Source: JAHIYU01 sp964476155
GTDB taxonomy: Bacteria; Krumholzibacteriota; Krumholzibacteriia; LZORAL124-64-63
Assembly: GCA_964476155.1 (NCBI GenBank)
Contig: CAYYYS010000015.1
Location: forward strand, 1 to 61,350
DNA: 61,350 nt
Direction of reading: 5' to 3'
In this document: positions 1 to 8,209 of the stretch, one piece after another
Layout: each line of letters opens with the position of its first letter
Position numbering within the stretch: the stretch's first letter is position 1
Notes under the pieces: generated by a model
Databases searched by the model: none
What the model saw: only the letters and a program-made list of their open reading frames with translations
What the model was told of the DNA's origin: nothing
Position numbers and translations under genes: made by a program

Positions 1-17
1 CTGGTGCTCATGTCCCG

Positions 18-1307
18 CTAGGCCGTGAGAATCCCCGCGATCGTCGCCGTCAACCAACTCGCCAACGCTCCGCCGAACATGGCCTTCAAACCCAGCCGAG
101 CCACATCGCTGCGACGTTCCGGCGCCAACCCGCCGATGCCGCCGATCTGGATGGCGATGCTCGAGAAGTTGGCGAATCCGCACAAGGCGTAAGTGGCGAT
201 GATTACGCTGCGCGGCGACAGGGCGCCCGCGTCGATGGCCTTCTGCAACTCCACGTAACCCAGGAATTCGTTCACGGCGATCTTGGTGCCGAGCAGGTTG
301 CCGAAGGTACTCGCTTCGCTCCAGGGCACACCCATGGCCCAGGCCAGCGGCGCGAAGATCCAGCCGAAGATCTCCTGCAGTGTCGTGCCGATCAGTCCCA
401 GACCCGCGTTGAGCATGGCGACCAAGGCCACGAACGCCAGCAGCATGGCGCCGATATTGGCGGCCAGCTTCATGCCCACGCCGGCGCCGCCCGCGGCCGC
501 GTCGATGAGGTTGGCGTATTCCTTGGGCACGTCCAGCTTGACCCGGCCGGCCGTGGCCGACTGTTCGGTTTCGGGATACATGATCTTGGCCACCACCAGC
601 GCCGCCGGTGCCGACATGACCGACGCGGCCAGCAGGTGTCCCGCGTCCACGCCGAAGCGCACGTACGCCGCCATCACGCCGCCCGCCACCGTGGCGAAGC
701 CGCCGCACATGACCGCCATGATCTCGGAGTTGGTCATGGTCTTGATATAGGGTCGCACCACCAGTGGCGCCTCGGTCTGTCCCACGAAGATGTTGGCCGC
801 GCAGGAGAGGGTCTCCGACCCGCTCGTGCCCATGGTTCGCCGCATGATCCACGCCATTCCCGAGATCAGTCGCTGCATCACGCCGAGGTGGTAGAGAATG
901 GCCATCAGGCTGGAAAAGAAGATCACCGTGGGCAGGATATGGATGGCGAAGACGGTGCCCAGGGGAATCAGGTCGCCGGTGGCCGAGTTGACGACCTGAA
1001 TATAACCGCCCTCGGGTCCCGGCGTGGTGTACTGGACCAGGTCCTCGCTGGTACGAAACAGGTTACCGAAAAGAAAGGAGGTGCCGGCGTCGGTGAAGCC
1101 CAGGATCCGGGCCACCACTATCCGGGCCCCCGCAAAAAACGACTGCCCCCAGGGCGTCCGCAACAGCAACACCGCAAAAACAAACTGCAGCCCCAGCCCC
1201 CAGGCCACCGGCCGCCACTTCACTCGCCGTCGATTATTGCTGAGCAGCCAGGCGAGTGCGAGCAGCACGAGCACACCCAGCAACGAGGTCAAATTCCCAA
1301 AATTCAT
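18..1307 (-). CDS. nupC: Concentrative nucleoside transporter, NupC family
   Basis: A 429-residue inner-membrane protein that should import nucleosides by ion symport (CNT family). It has many hydrophobic segments and two family signatures: GQTEAPLVVRPY and the glycine-rich GGFATVAGGVMAAY stretch, which belong to the nucleoside-binding core. Length matches bacterial NupC (about 400-430 residues). I chose the ATG at 1307 (MNFGNLTS) because AGGAG lies just upstream of it; the frame is open 14 codons further, but those codons read through the ribosome-binding site. Divergent from udk, hpt and guaB, which together form a nucleoside and base uptake and salvage cluster. Substrate preference cannot be read from sequence alone. 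Confidence 0.93.
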   Translation of the reverse strand: MNFGNLTSLLGVLVLLALAWLLSNNRRRVKWRPVAWGLGLQFVFAVLLLRTPWGQSFFAGARIVVARILGFTDAGTSFLFGNLFRTSEDLVQYTTPGPEGGYIQVVNSATGDLIPLGTVFAIHILPTVIFFSSLMAILYHLGVMQRLISGMAWIMRRTMGTSGSETLSCAANIFVGQTEAPLVVRPYIKTMTNSEIMAVMCGGFATVAGGVMAAYVRFGVDAGHLLAASVMSAPAALVVAKIMYPETEQSATAGRVKLDVPKEYANLIDAAAGGAGVGMKLAANIGAMLLAFVALVAMLNAGLGLIGTTLQEIFGWIFAPLAWAMGVPWSEASTFGNLLGTKIAVNEFLGYVELQKAIDAGALSPRSVIIATYALCGFANFSSIAIQIGGIGGLAPERRSDVARLGLKAMFGGALASWLTATIAGILTA

Positions 1308-1385
1308 TCGGTCTCCTTCTTTCTCTCGAAGGCCGAACCTACCAGCCAATTACCGGAATGACTACATCAAACGCCCTGCCAAGCC

Positions 1386-1629
1386 CCATCACTTAAATAC
1401 TCTGGGGACATACCCGCTCGCTTCCCACGCAGGGAGACATATGGGTATGGGGACGGCTTCGGGGGCGTATGGAGGGTTGCGGAGCCAGGAGGGCGGAGCA
1501 ACCCGGAATCCGAGCGACCCGCTCACAGGATGTGAGCGGAGAGCGCCCCCCGAAGCCGTCCCCATACCCATATGTCTCCCGGCCCGTGGAAACGAAGCGG
1601 ATATGTCCCCAGAAGCACTTAAGTGATGG
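1386..1629. repeat. Foldback palindrome between nupC and udk
   Basis: A 244-bp inverted-repeat element without a gene. The inner arms, 1432-1465 and 1547-1580, are perfect 34-bp reverse complements. The outer arms (about 1386-1425 and 1593-1629) are imperfect and end in CCATCACTTA and TAAGTGATGG. Both outer arms carry the motif CTGGGGACATA. The central loop contains two smaller hairpins, one with arms GGGTTGC/GCAACCC and one with arms CCGCTCACA/TGTGAGCGG (1519-1539). This is the architecture of a REP/BIME-like or MITE-like element; GGGGAC-rich palindromes are common partners of Y1-type (RAYT) transposases, but none is in this window. It fills most of the 364-bp nupC-udk gap. Confidence 0.85.
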
Positions 1630-1635
1630 CCCCCG

Positions 1636-1663
1636 TTGACAGAGCGGTATGTTGTGGTATCTT
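1636..1663 (+). promoter_or_regulatory. Probable sigma-70 promoter of udk (leaderless)
   Basis: TTGACA at 1636-1641 and TATCTT at 1658-1663, separated by 16 bp. Transcription would begin about 1670-1672, which coincides with the udk ATG at 1672. There is no ribosome-binding site before that ATG, so the message is probably leaderless. The -35 box starts 6 nt after the foldback element ends. Confidence 0.55.
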
Positions 1664-1671
1664 TCCCGCTC

Positions 1672-2322
1672 ATGAACGCTAAAGCAGATAAAACACCTCC
1701 CGCAGTGATCATCGGCATTGCCGGCGGCACCGGTTCCGGCAAGACGACCGTTGCTTTGCGTGTGCAGGAAGCTGCGCCGGGCAAGACCGTGCAGATCATT
1801 CATCACGACTCCTACTATCACGACAACTCCAACTTGTCGCTGAAGGATCGTGCCAAGATCAACTACGACCATCCCAACGCCTTCGACACCGAGTTGCTCG
1901 TCGAGCATCTGAAGATACTGAAGAACGGCGAGGCCGTTGACGTGCCGGTCTACGATTATTCGATCCACTCGCGTCTGCCCGAAACGCGGCGGGTGGAACC
2001 GGCCGACATTATCTTCGTGGAGGGCATTCTGGTGCTCGAGTCGGAGGCCCTGCGGGACTTGATGGATATCCGGCTCTACGTCGGCGTGGATGCCGATGAG
2101 CGGTTCATACGTCGACTCAAACGCGACATCCGGGATCGTGGCCGCAGCGTGGAGTCGGTCATCGAGCAGTACATGAAAGTGGTGCGGCCCATGCACCAGC
2201 AATTCGTCAACCCGACCAAGAAGTACGCCCACCTGATCATCCCCCGGGGGGGATTCAATCAGGTGGCCATAGATCTGATCGCCGCCAAGATCATGGCGAT
2301 CACCCAGACGCGGCACGAGTAA
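1672..2322 (+). CDS. udk: Uridine kinase
   Basis: A 216-residue cytosolic kinase that phosphorylates uridine/cytidine to UMP/CMP with ATP or GTP, in pyrimidine salvage. The P-loop GGTGSGKT lies at about residues 18-25 and is followed by HHDSYYHD and the NYDHPNAFDTELL motif typical of Udk. Length matches the family (about 205-220). The frame also has a TTG at 1636, but that codon is part of the apparent -35 box, so I place the start at ATG 1672, giving the usual short N-terminus before the P-loop. hpt follows 29 bp downstream, probably in the same transcript. Confidence 0.95.
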   Translation: MNAKADKTPPAVIIGIAGGTGSGKTTVALRVQEAAPGKTVQIIHHDSYYHDNSNLSLKDRAKINYDHPNAFDTELLVEHLKILKNGEAVDVPVYDYSIHSRLPETRRVEPADIIFVEGILVLESEALRDLMDIRLYVGVDADERFIRRLKRDIRDRGRSVESVIEQYMKVVRPMHQQFVNPTKKYAHLIIPRGGFNQVAIDLIAAKIMAITQTRHE

Positions 2323-2351
2323 TCGGTCCAACAGCCACGGAGGCGACCCCC

Positions 2352-2906
2352 ATGCAGTTCGACGACGCGGAACTGGCCCTGCGCGACCCCCTGATCGACA
2401 AGGTCCTGATCGGCTCGGGCGATATCCAGAAACGGATCCAGCAGCTCGGTACCGAGATCAGCCGCGACTACCAGGACCGCCAGCCGATCCTGGTGTGCAT
2501 CCTCAAGGGCGCGTTCGTGTTTCTGGCCGATTTGACCCGCTGTATGTCCATCCACCACGAAGTGGACTTCATGGCCATCAGCAGCTATCACGGGGGAACC
2601 GAGAGCACCGGTGTGGTCAAGATCGAGAAGGACCTGAAGTCCAATATCACCGATCGTGACATCGTGATCGTGGAGGACATCGTGGACACGGGCCTCACGT
2701 TGAACTACCTGCTGGAGATGTTGCAGACACGCAGCCCGCGTAGTATTCGCGTCTGTGCCCTGTTGGACAAGACATCGCGGCGCATCGAGGAAGTTCCCGT
2801 TTCGTATCGCGGTTTCGAGATCCCCGACGAGTTCGTCATCGGCTTCGGATTGGATTACGATGAGAAGTACCGCAACCTGCCCTTCATCGGAGTTCTCAAG
2901 CCCTAG
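2352..2906 (+). CDS. hpt: Hypoxanthine phosphoribosyltransferase
   Basis: A 184-residue purine-salvage enzyme converting hypoxanthine (and usually guanine) plus PRPP to IMP or GMP. The PRPP-binding loop VIVEDIVDTGLTLNYLL is at about residues 100-116. Upstream are the LKGAFVF loop and the SSYHGGTES region seen in bacterial HPRT. GGAGG lies 8 nt before the ATG. Gene order udk-hpt-guaB makes the IMP product the direct substrate of the next enzyme. hpt is often linked to tilS and ftsH in bacteria; here those lie 27 kb away. Confidence 0.95.
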   Translation: MQFDDAELALRDPLIDKVLIGSGDIQKRIQQLGTEISRDYQDRQPILVCILKGAFVFLADLTRCMSIHHEVDFMAISSYHGGTESTGVVKIEKDLKSNITDRDIVIVEDIVDTGLTLNYLLEMLQTRSPRSIRVCALLDKTSRRIEEVPVSYRGFEIPDEFVIGFGLDYDEKYRNLPFIGVLKP

Positions 2907-2980
2907 TGGTTTGACAAAGCCGGTGCTCGCCAATCCCAAGATCATAGGTTGGTAGAGCACCTCAACAAAGGACATCGGAT

Positions 2981-4468
2981 ATGATTGACCAGAGCGGCGG
3001 TCGCGCGCACGATCGCTTCCCGGAGACCCTCACCTTCGATGATGTCCTTCTCGTGCCCGGCTACTCCGAAATCATCCCCCGCGACATCGACACCACCACG
3101 AAGCTGACGCGTGGGCTCACCTTGAAAGCCCCCCTGCTCTCGTCGGCCATGGATACCGTGACCGAGGCGGAGATGGCCCGGGCCATGGCGCGTCAGGGCG
3201 GTATCGGCATCATCCACAAGAACCTGCCGGCCGATATGCAGGCCGTCCATGTGCGCCGGGTGAAGCGTAGCGAGTCGGGCATGATCACCGATCCGGTCAT
3301 TCTCGGACCGGACCGGTCCATCGACGAAGCCCTGGCCCTGATGGCCGAGCACCACATCTCTGGCGTGCCCATCACCGAGGGACGGCGGCTGGTCGGCATC
3401 CTGACCAACCGCGACCTGCGTTTCGTGCGCGACACGACCCAGCCCGTGCGCTCGGTCATGACCAGCGAGAACCTGGTCACCGTACCCGAGGGGACGACGC
3501 TCGACGACGCGGCCGACAAGCTGCACGAGCACCGCATCGAAAAACTGCTGGTGGTCAACAAGGGCGGCGAGCTGTGCGGCCTGATCACCGTCAAGGACAT
3601 CCAGAAGCGCATCGATTATCCCAACGCCAGCAAGGACGACCAGGGGCGGCTGATCTGTGGCGCGGCGGTGGGTGTGGGCCAGGGAACCGAGGAGCGCGTG
3701 GAACTGCTGGTGAAAGCCGGCGCCGATCTGCTGGTTGTCGATACGGCTCACGGTCATTCGCGCAACGTGATCGACATGGTCAAGCACATCAAGGCCACCT
3801 ATCCCGATCAACAGGTGCTGGCGGGCAACATCGCCACCGGTGAGGCGGCCGCGGCCCTGATCGAGGCCGGCGCCGATGCCGTCAAGGTGGGTATCGGGCC
3901 CGGATCGATCTGCACGACGCGCGTGGTGTCCGGCGTGGGTGTGCCCCAGATATCGGCGATTCTCGACGTGGTTGCGGTCGCGAAGGACAAAGGTGTCCCT
4001 GTCGTTTCCGACGGCGGCGTGAAGTACTCGGGCGACGCGGTCAAGGCCATCGCCGCGGGGGCCGACACCGTCATGCTCGGATCCATGTTTGCCGGTACCG
4101 AGGAGGCGCCGGGCGAGAAGATCCTCTTCGAGGGCCGCGTCTACAAGACCTACCGGGGCATGGGCTCGCTGGGCGCCATGCAGGCGGGCAGCAAGGACCG
4201 CTACTTCCAGGAGAGCGTGTCCGACCCCGACAAGCTGGTCCCCGAGGGTATCGAGGGACGGGTGCCCTACAAGGGGGCGCTGGCCGACATCTTCTACCAG
4301 ATCGTCGGCGGCCTGCGCAGTGGTATGGGCTATTGCGGCTGCGGTACCATCGCCGACCTGCACGCCCGGGCCCGCTTCGTGCGGGTCACCGGCGCGGGCC
4401 TGCGCGAGAGCCACCCCCACGACGTTCACGTGACCCAGGAAGCGCCCAACTACGGCAAGAGTTCCTGA
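2981..4468 (+). CDS. guaB: Inosine-5'-monophosphate dehydrogenase
   Basis: A 495-residue enzyme that oxidises IMP to XMP with NAD+, the committed step to GMP. It shows the full architecture: the N-terminal barrel segment with TFDDVLLVPGYSE, two CBS domains at about residues 95-215, then the catalytic half with GPGSICTTR, whose cysteine forms the covalent E-XMP intermediate. The mobile flap and YRGMGS segment follow. Length matches bacterial GuaB (about 485-500). The start is an ATG with AAAGGA upstream. The stop overlaps the MFS start as TGATG, indicating translational coupling. Confidence 0.97.
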   Translation: MIDQSGGRAHDRFPETLTFDDVLLVPGYSEIIPRDIDTTTKLTRGLTLKAPLLSSAMDTVTEAEMARAMARQGGIGIIHKNLPADMQAVHVRRVKRSESGMITDPVILGPDRSIDEALALMAEHHISGVPITEGRRLVGILTNRDLRFVRDTTQPVRSVMTSENLVTVPEGTTLDDAADKLHEHRIEKLLVVNKGGELCGLITVKDIQKRIDYPNASKDDQGRLICGAAVGVGQGTEERVELLVKAGADLLVVDTAHGHSRNVIDMVKHIKATYPDQQVLAGNIATGEAAAALIEAGADAVKVGIGPGSICTTRVVSGVGVPQISAILDVVAVAKDKGVPVVSDGGVKYSGDAVKAIAAGADTVMLGSMFAGTEEAPGEKILFEGRVYKTYRGMGSLGAMQAGSKDRYFQESVSDPDKLVPEGIEGRVPYKGALADIFYQIVGGLRSGMGYCGCGTIADLHARARFVRVTGAGLRESHPHDVHVTQEAPNYGKSS

Positions 4469-5652
4469 TGGTAGCACGCCTCCTGACGAAGCTGGCCGGG
4501 ATCGGCCCCGATTTTCGCCACATGCTGCTGGCGACGCTCTGCTTCGGGGCGGCCAGCGGTATCTTCCTGGCCACCCTGAACAACTACCTGAGCGACGTGC
4601 ACGATCTGGGCGCGGCCGCTCGCGGCTGGCTGGAGTTTCCGCGCGAGTTGCCGGGGTTCCTGATCATCGGCGTGTCGGCCCTGATGCTCGGTTTCATGCG
4701 TGAGGCGCGCATGGCCGCGGTGGCCATGATCCTGACGGCGGTCGGGGCCCTGGGTCTGGGCATCGTCGCGCGCGATACGGCGCCGTTGATCGTCTTCATC
4801 GTGATCTGGAGCCTGGGCGACCACATCATCTTTGCGGTCGAGGGGCCCATCGGCCTGAACCTGGCCAAGCGCGGCAACGAGGGCAGACGTCTGGGGCAAC
4901 TCGGCGGTGCACGCAACCTCGGTGTGATTATCGGCGTGGGCGGCGTGTACTTGTTGGCCAGGTTGTTCGGCGATCACTACGAGCTCTTCTACGGTCTCGC
5001 GGCACTGGCCGCTGTCCTGGCCGGCTGGAACTACATGCGGGTGCACGTCGGGGAGACCTCGGCGCGATCGCGACGGCTGGTCTGGAAGAAAAAATACGGC
5101 ATCTTCTACGCCATCAGCGCCCTGTTCGGCGTGCGCAAGCAGATCTTTCTGGCTTTCGGCGGCTGGGTGCTGGTGAGTCTGCACGGCGTGCCGGTTTCGA
5201 CCGTCGCGCTGCTCTACTTCATCGCCGCGGCGCTGGGCGTGTTGTTTCGACCGCTGCTGGGCGACATCATCGACTGGGTGGGCGAGCGCGCCGTGTTGGC
5301 CGCCGACGAGATCCTGCTGCTGGGCATCTGTCTGGTCTACGCCTTCGTCCACGACGTGAAGCTGCTTTACGCGGCCTACATCCTGGACAGCATCCTCTTC
5401 GCGTTGCGCATCGCGCGCACGACCTACCTCAAGAAGATCGCCGACGATCCCGCCGACATCACGCCGACGATCAGCATGGGTATTACCATCGATCACGTCG
5501 TCGCCATGAGCCTGCCGGTGCTGTCGGGTTGGTTGTGGGAGACGTACGGGCACGAGTGGGTCTTTTTGTTGGCGGGCGCCATCGCCGTGATCGGGTTCTT
5601 CATCTGTCTGCGGATTCGGGTGCCTGACCAGGATATCGAGGTGACGTCGTGA
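4468..5652 (+). CDS. Major facilitator superfamily transporter
   Basis: A 394-residue polytopic membrane protein with about 12 hydrophobic segments and charged loops such as LAKRGNEGRRLGQLGG between segments 4 and 5. I place it in the MFS from its length and segment pattern; no motif fixes the substrate. The ATG at 4468 shares its A with the guaB stop codon, so it is translationally coupled to guaB, and its own stop overlaps the fluC start. Being in this operon could mean a purine base or nucleoside substrate, but that is only context. Confidence 0.8.
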   Translation: MVARLLTKLAGIGPDFRHMLLATLCFGAASGIFLATLNNYLSDVHDLGAAARGWLEFPRELPGFLIIGVSALMLGFMREARMAAVAMILTAVGALGLGIVARDTAPLIVFIVIWSLGDHIIFAVEGPIGLNLAKRGNEGRRLGQLGGARNLGVIIGVGGVYLLARLFGDHYELFYGLAALAAVLAGWNYMRVHVGETSARSRRLVWKKKYGIFYAISALFGVRKQIFLAFGGWVLVSLHGVPVSTVALLYFIAAALGVLFRPLLGDIIDWVGERAVLAADEILLLGICLVYAFVHDVKLLYAAYILDSILFALRIARTTYLKKIADDPADITPTISMGITIDHVVAMSLPVLSGWLWETYGHEWVFLLAGAIAVIGFFICLRIRVPDQDIEVTS

Positions 5653-6023
5653 CCCGCGTGCTGGCGATCGCTCTCGCCGGCGCTTTCGGCGCCGTGGCCC
5701 GTTACGGACTGTCCGGACTGGTGCAGCGCTTCGCCGGACCGCGTTTTCCCCTGGGGACGCTCGCGGTCAACGTGCTGGGCTGTTTTCTGCTCGGACTGCT
5801 GGCCACCCTGAGCCTTGAGCGCTGGTCGATCAGTCCCACCACGCGTGCTGCCTTGTTGATCGGTTTCCTGGGCGCTTTCACCACCTTCTCCACCTTCAGC
5901 TACGAGACTCTGGCCCTAATACGCGAGGGGGCCGCCTGGCGGGCGGTCCTGAACATTGTGTTGTCGGTGATGGTGTGTTTGGCCGCCGCCTGGGCGGGTG
6001 TGGCGCTGGCGTCGCGGGGTTGA
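5649..6023 (+). CDS. fluC: Fluoride ion channel FluC (CrcB)
   Basis: A 124-residue membrane protein with four predicted transmembrane helices, matching single-domain dual-topology FluC channels that export fluoride as antiparallel dimers. The signatures are visible: GAFGAVARYGL near the N-terminus, PLGTLAVNVLGCFLLG, and GFLGAFTTFSTFSYET with the conserved Phe/Thr ion-path residues. The GTG start at 5649 overlaps the upstream stop by 4 nt. No fluoride riboswitch was seen in the upstream gene or the gaps. A DUF190 gene, a frequent CrcB neighbour, lies two genes downstream. Confidence 0.94.
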   Translation: MTRVLAIALAGAFGAVARYGLSGLVQRFAGPRFPLGTLAVNVLGCFLLGLLATLSLERWSISPTTRAALLIGFLGAFTTFSTFSYETLALIREGAAWRAVLNIVLSVMVCLAAAWAGVALASRG

Positions 6024-6103
6024 TGGATCTTGCGCGCTCTTGTCTCGCAGTAGCCTAAGCCGTACCCTGTGCAAGTCCTTAACTCAGGCAGCAAAGGTAT
6101 CGC

Positions 6104-7792
6104 TTGGATTACAACACCACAAAACTCATCGAAACTATCCGCGACGGCGTTGTCGGCCGCGACCGCGCCCTGCCCGGCCCCTACGGCCCCCGTCGCCTGA
6201 CCTATGCCGACTACACGGCCTCGGGCCGCTCCCTCGACTTCATCGAACGCTTCATCGCCGACGAGGTGCTGCCCCTCTACGCCAACACCCACACCGAAAG
6301 CTCCAGCACCGGCCTACAGACCACGCGCTTTCGCGAAGACGCACGCACCTTGATTCACAAGAGCTGTGGCGGTGGCGACGACGACCTGGTCATCTTCTGC
6401 GGCTCGGGCGCGACCGGCGCGATCAACAAGCTTATCGGGATCCTCAACCTGCGCGTGCCGGCCGACCTCGACGCCACCTACGGGTTGACGGAGCACATTC
6501 CGGAAGACCAGCGACCGGTGGTCTTCATCGGTCCCTACGAACACCACTCCAACGAGCTGCCCTGGCGCGAATCGATCGCCGACGTGGTGGTCATCGCCGA
6601 GGATGCCAACGGTCAGATCGACCTCGATATGCTCGACGCCGAACTGCACCGCTACATGGATCGCCCCCTGAAGATCGGCAGCTTCTCGGCGGCGTCCAAC
6701 GTGACGGGCATCGTCTCGAACACCTGGGAAATTTCGCGGATGCTGCACGAGCACGAAACCCTGGCTTTCTGGGACTTCGCCGCAGCGGCACCCTACGTGA
6801 AGATCGAAATGAACCCGCCGCAACACGTGGACCCCCTGGGCTACAAGGACGCGGTGTTCATCTCGCCCCACAAGTTCATCGGCGGGCCCGGTACGCCCGG
6901 CGTGCTGCTGGTCAAGCGCGCGCTGTTGACCAACCGCGTGCCGTCGGTGCCCGGGGGCGGCACGGTGTCGTATGTCGGGCCCGACGAGCACGACTATCTC
7001 ACCGATCCCATCCACCGCGAAGAGGGCGGGACACCGGCGATCATCGAGGCCATCCGCGCCGGCCTGGTCTTCGGGCTGAAGCAGGCGGTCGGTGAGGAAA
7101 ACATAGAGACACTCGAGCGCGATTTTGTCGGACAGGCCATTGCGCGGTGGGGTCGACATCCGCGTATCGAGGTTCTGGGTAACCAGGAAGCGCATCGTCT
7201 GTCGATTGTCTCGTTCCTGATCCGCCACGGCGACCGTCTGTTGCACCACAACTTCGTGGTCGCCCTGCTCAACGATCTGTTCGGCATCCAGGCCCGGGGC
7301 GGCTGTTCCTGCGCGGGACCGTACGGACACCGGTTGCTGGGCATCGACCTGGCCGAGTCCGAGCGTTTCAAGTCGGCCATCGACCTGGGCGGCGAGGGGG
7401 TCAAGCCGGGCTGGGTGCGGGTCAACTTCAACTACTTCATTTCCACGGAAACCGCCGAGTTCATCCTGGGCGCGGTGGAGACCATTGCCGACCAGGGCTG
7501 GCGTCTGCTGTCCCATTACGATTTCGACGCGGATACCGGTCTGTGGCGGCACAAGGATTTCGAGCGGGACGCGGCGCTGAGTCTGCACGACATTTCCTAC
7601 GCGACCGGACAGCTCGAATACGCGGCGCGGCATCACCGGGAAACCGAGGACGTCCAACCGGACTATCTGGCGCGGGCGCGTGAGATCATGGCGGCCGCCG
7701 ATCCGACGATCGGGATGACGCCGGTCCTGTCGGCCGATCTGGAACGACTCCGCTGGTTCCCCCTGCCCGGGGAGACCGAACCGCCGGCCTGA
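6104..7792 (+). CDS. Class V aminotransferase / cysteine-desulfurase-like PLP enzyme
   Basis: A 562-residue fold-type I PLP enzyme. N-terminal motifs include YADYTASGRSLDF and YANTHTESS. The central FWDFAAAAPYVKIEMNP provides the PLP aspartate, and FISPHKFIGGPGTPGVLL carries the PLP-binding lysine (about residue 263). Also present is RGGCSCAGPYGH, a cysteine-containing loop. It is 150 residues longer than SufS/IscS because of a C-terminal extension rich in Asp/Glu, so the reaction may be desulfuration or another elimination. The start is TTG at 6104 with AAAGGT upstream; no ATG would keep the N-terminal motif. It lies between fluC and a DUF190 gene, 14 nt before the latter. Confidence 0.85.
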   Translation: MDYNTTKLIETIRDGVVGRDRALPGPYGPRRLTYADYTASGRSLDFIERFIADEVLPLYANTHTESSSTGLQTTRFREDARTLIHKSCGGGDDDLVIFCGSGATGAINKLIGILNLRVPADLDATYGLTEHIPEDQRPVVFIGPYEHHSNELPWRESIADVVVIAEDANGQIDLDMLDAELHRYMDRPLKIGSFSAASNVTGIVSNTWEISRMLHEHETLAFWDFAAAAPYVKIEMNPPQHVDPLGYKDAVFISPHKFIGGPGTPGVLLVKRALLTNRVPSVPGGGTVSYVGPDEHDYLTDPIHREEGGTPAIIEAIRAGLVFGLKQAVGEENIETLERDFVGQAIARWGRHPRIEVLGNQEAHRLSIVSFLIRHGDRLLHHNFVVALLNDLFGIQARGGCSCAGPYGHRLLGIDLAESERFKSAIDLGGEGVKPGWVRVNFNYFISTETAEFILGAVETIADQGWRLLSHYDFDADTGLWRHKDFERDAALSLHDISYATGQLEYAARHHRETEDVQPDYLARAREIMAAADPTIGMTPVLSADLERLRWFPLPGETEPPA

Positions 7793-7806
7793 GGAGGGAG
7801 ACATCC

Positions 7807-8142
7807 ATGCGTGTGGAAGACCAGGGCAAACTGCTGCGCGTCTACGTGGACGAGGGCGCCAAGCACGGGGGCCAGCTGCTCTACGAAGCCGTCGTCCAGC
7901 TCTGCCGTGACCGGGGGATGGCCGGCGCGACGGTGCTGCGGGGCGTCCAGGGCTACGGCGCCGACCTGCGCATCCGCAAGACGGGCGTGCTGCGCCTGAG
8001 CGCGGACCTGCCCATGCTGATCGAGGTCGCCGACACGGACGACAAGATCGACGCGTTGCTGCCGGAGATCGAGGCCATGATGGGCAACGGGCTGATCACG
8101 CTGGAGAAGGTGCGGATGATCCGGCTCACGTCCGACGACTGA
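7807..8142 (+). CDS. DUF190 family protein
   Basis: A 111-residue soluble protein of the DUF190 family, which has a PII-like ferredoxin fold. The pattern GKLLRVYVDEGAKHGGQLLYE, then GMAGATVLRGVQGYG and LPMLIEVADTDDKID, is diagnostic. The family has no established biochemical role but is recurrently found beside crcB/fluC, and in some bacteria it is fused to or controlled with the fluoride channel, so a role in fluoride stress or ion sensing is a reasonable inference. A GAGGGAG ribosome-binding site precedes the ATG. A strong terminator follows. Confidence 0.9.
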   Translation: MRVEDQGKLLRVYVDEGAKHGGQLLYEAVVQLCRDRGMAGATVLRGVQGYGADLRIRKTGVLRLSADLPMLIEVADTDDKIDALLPEIEAMMGNGLITLEKVRMIRLTSDD

Positions 8143-8156
8143 AATCGACGAACAAG

Positions 8157-8192
8157 AAACGGGCCCCGCGCTTGGTGCGCGGGGCCCGTTTT
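8157..8192. terminator. Bidirectional intrinsic terminator
   Basis: A near-perfect GC-rich hairpin with arms ACGGGCCCCGCGC and GCGCGGGGCCCGT and a 5-nt loop, flanked by AAA on the left and TTTT on the right. It lies between the convergent DUF190 gene and the multihaem gene and can serve both. Confidence 0.9.
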
Positions 8193-8209
8193 CATGCCTC
8201 CGGTCCGGA

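Noticed and set aside
2942..4477. A 511-codon minus-strand frame across guaB
   Set aside because: Antisense of a complete IMP dehydrogenase, no domain of its own.
4468..6104. Fluoride riboswitch controlling fluC or DUF190
   Set aside because: No fluoride-aptamer core was found; fluC starts inside the upstream gene.
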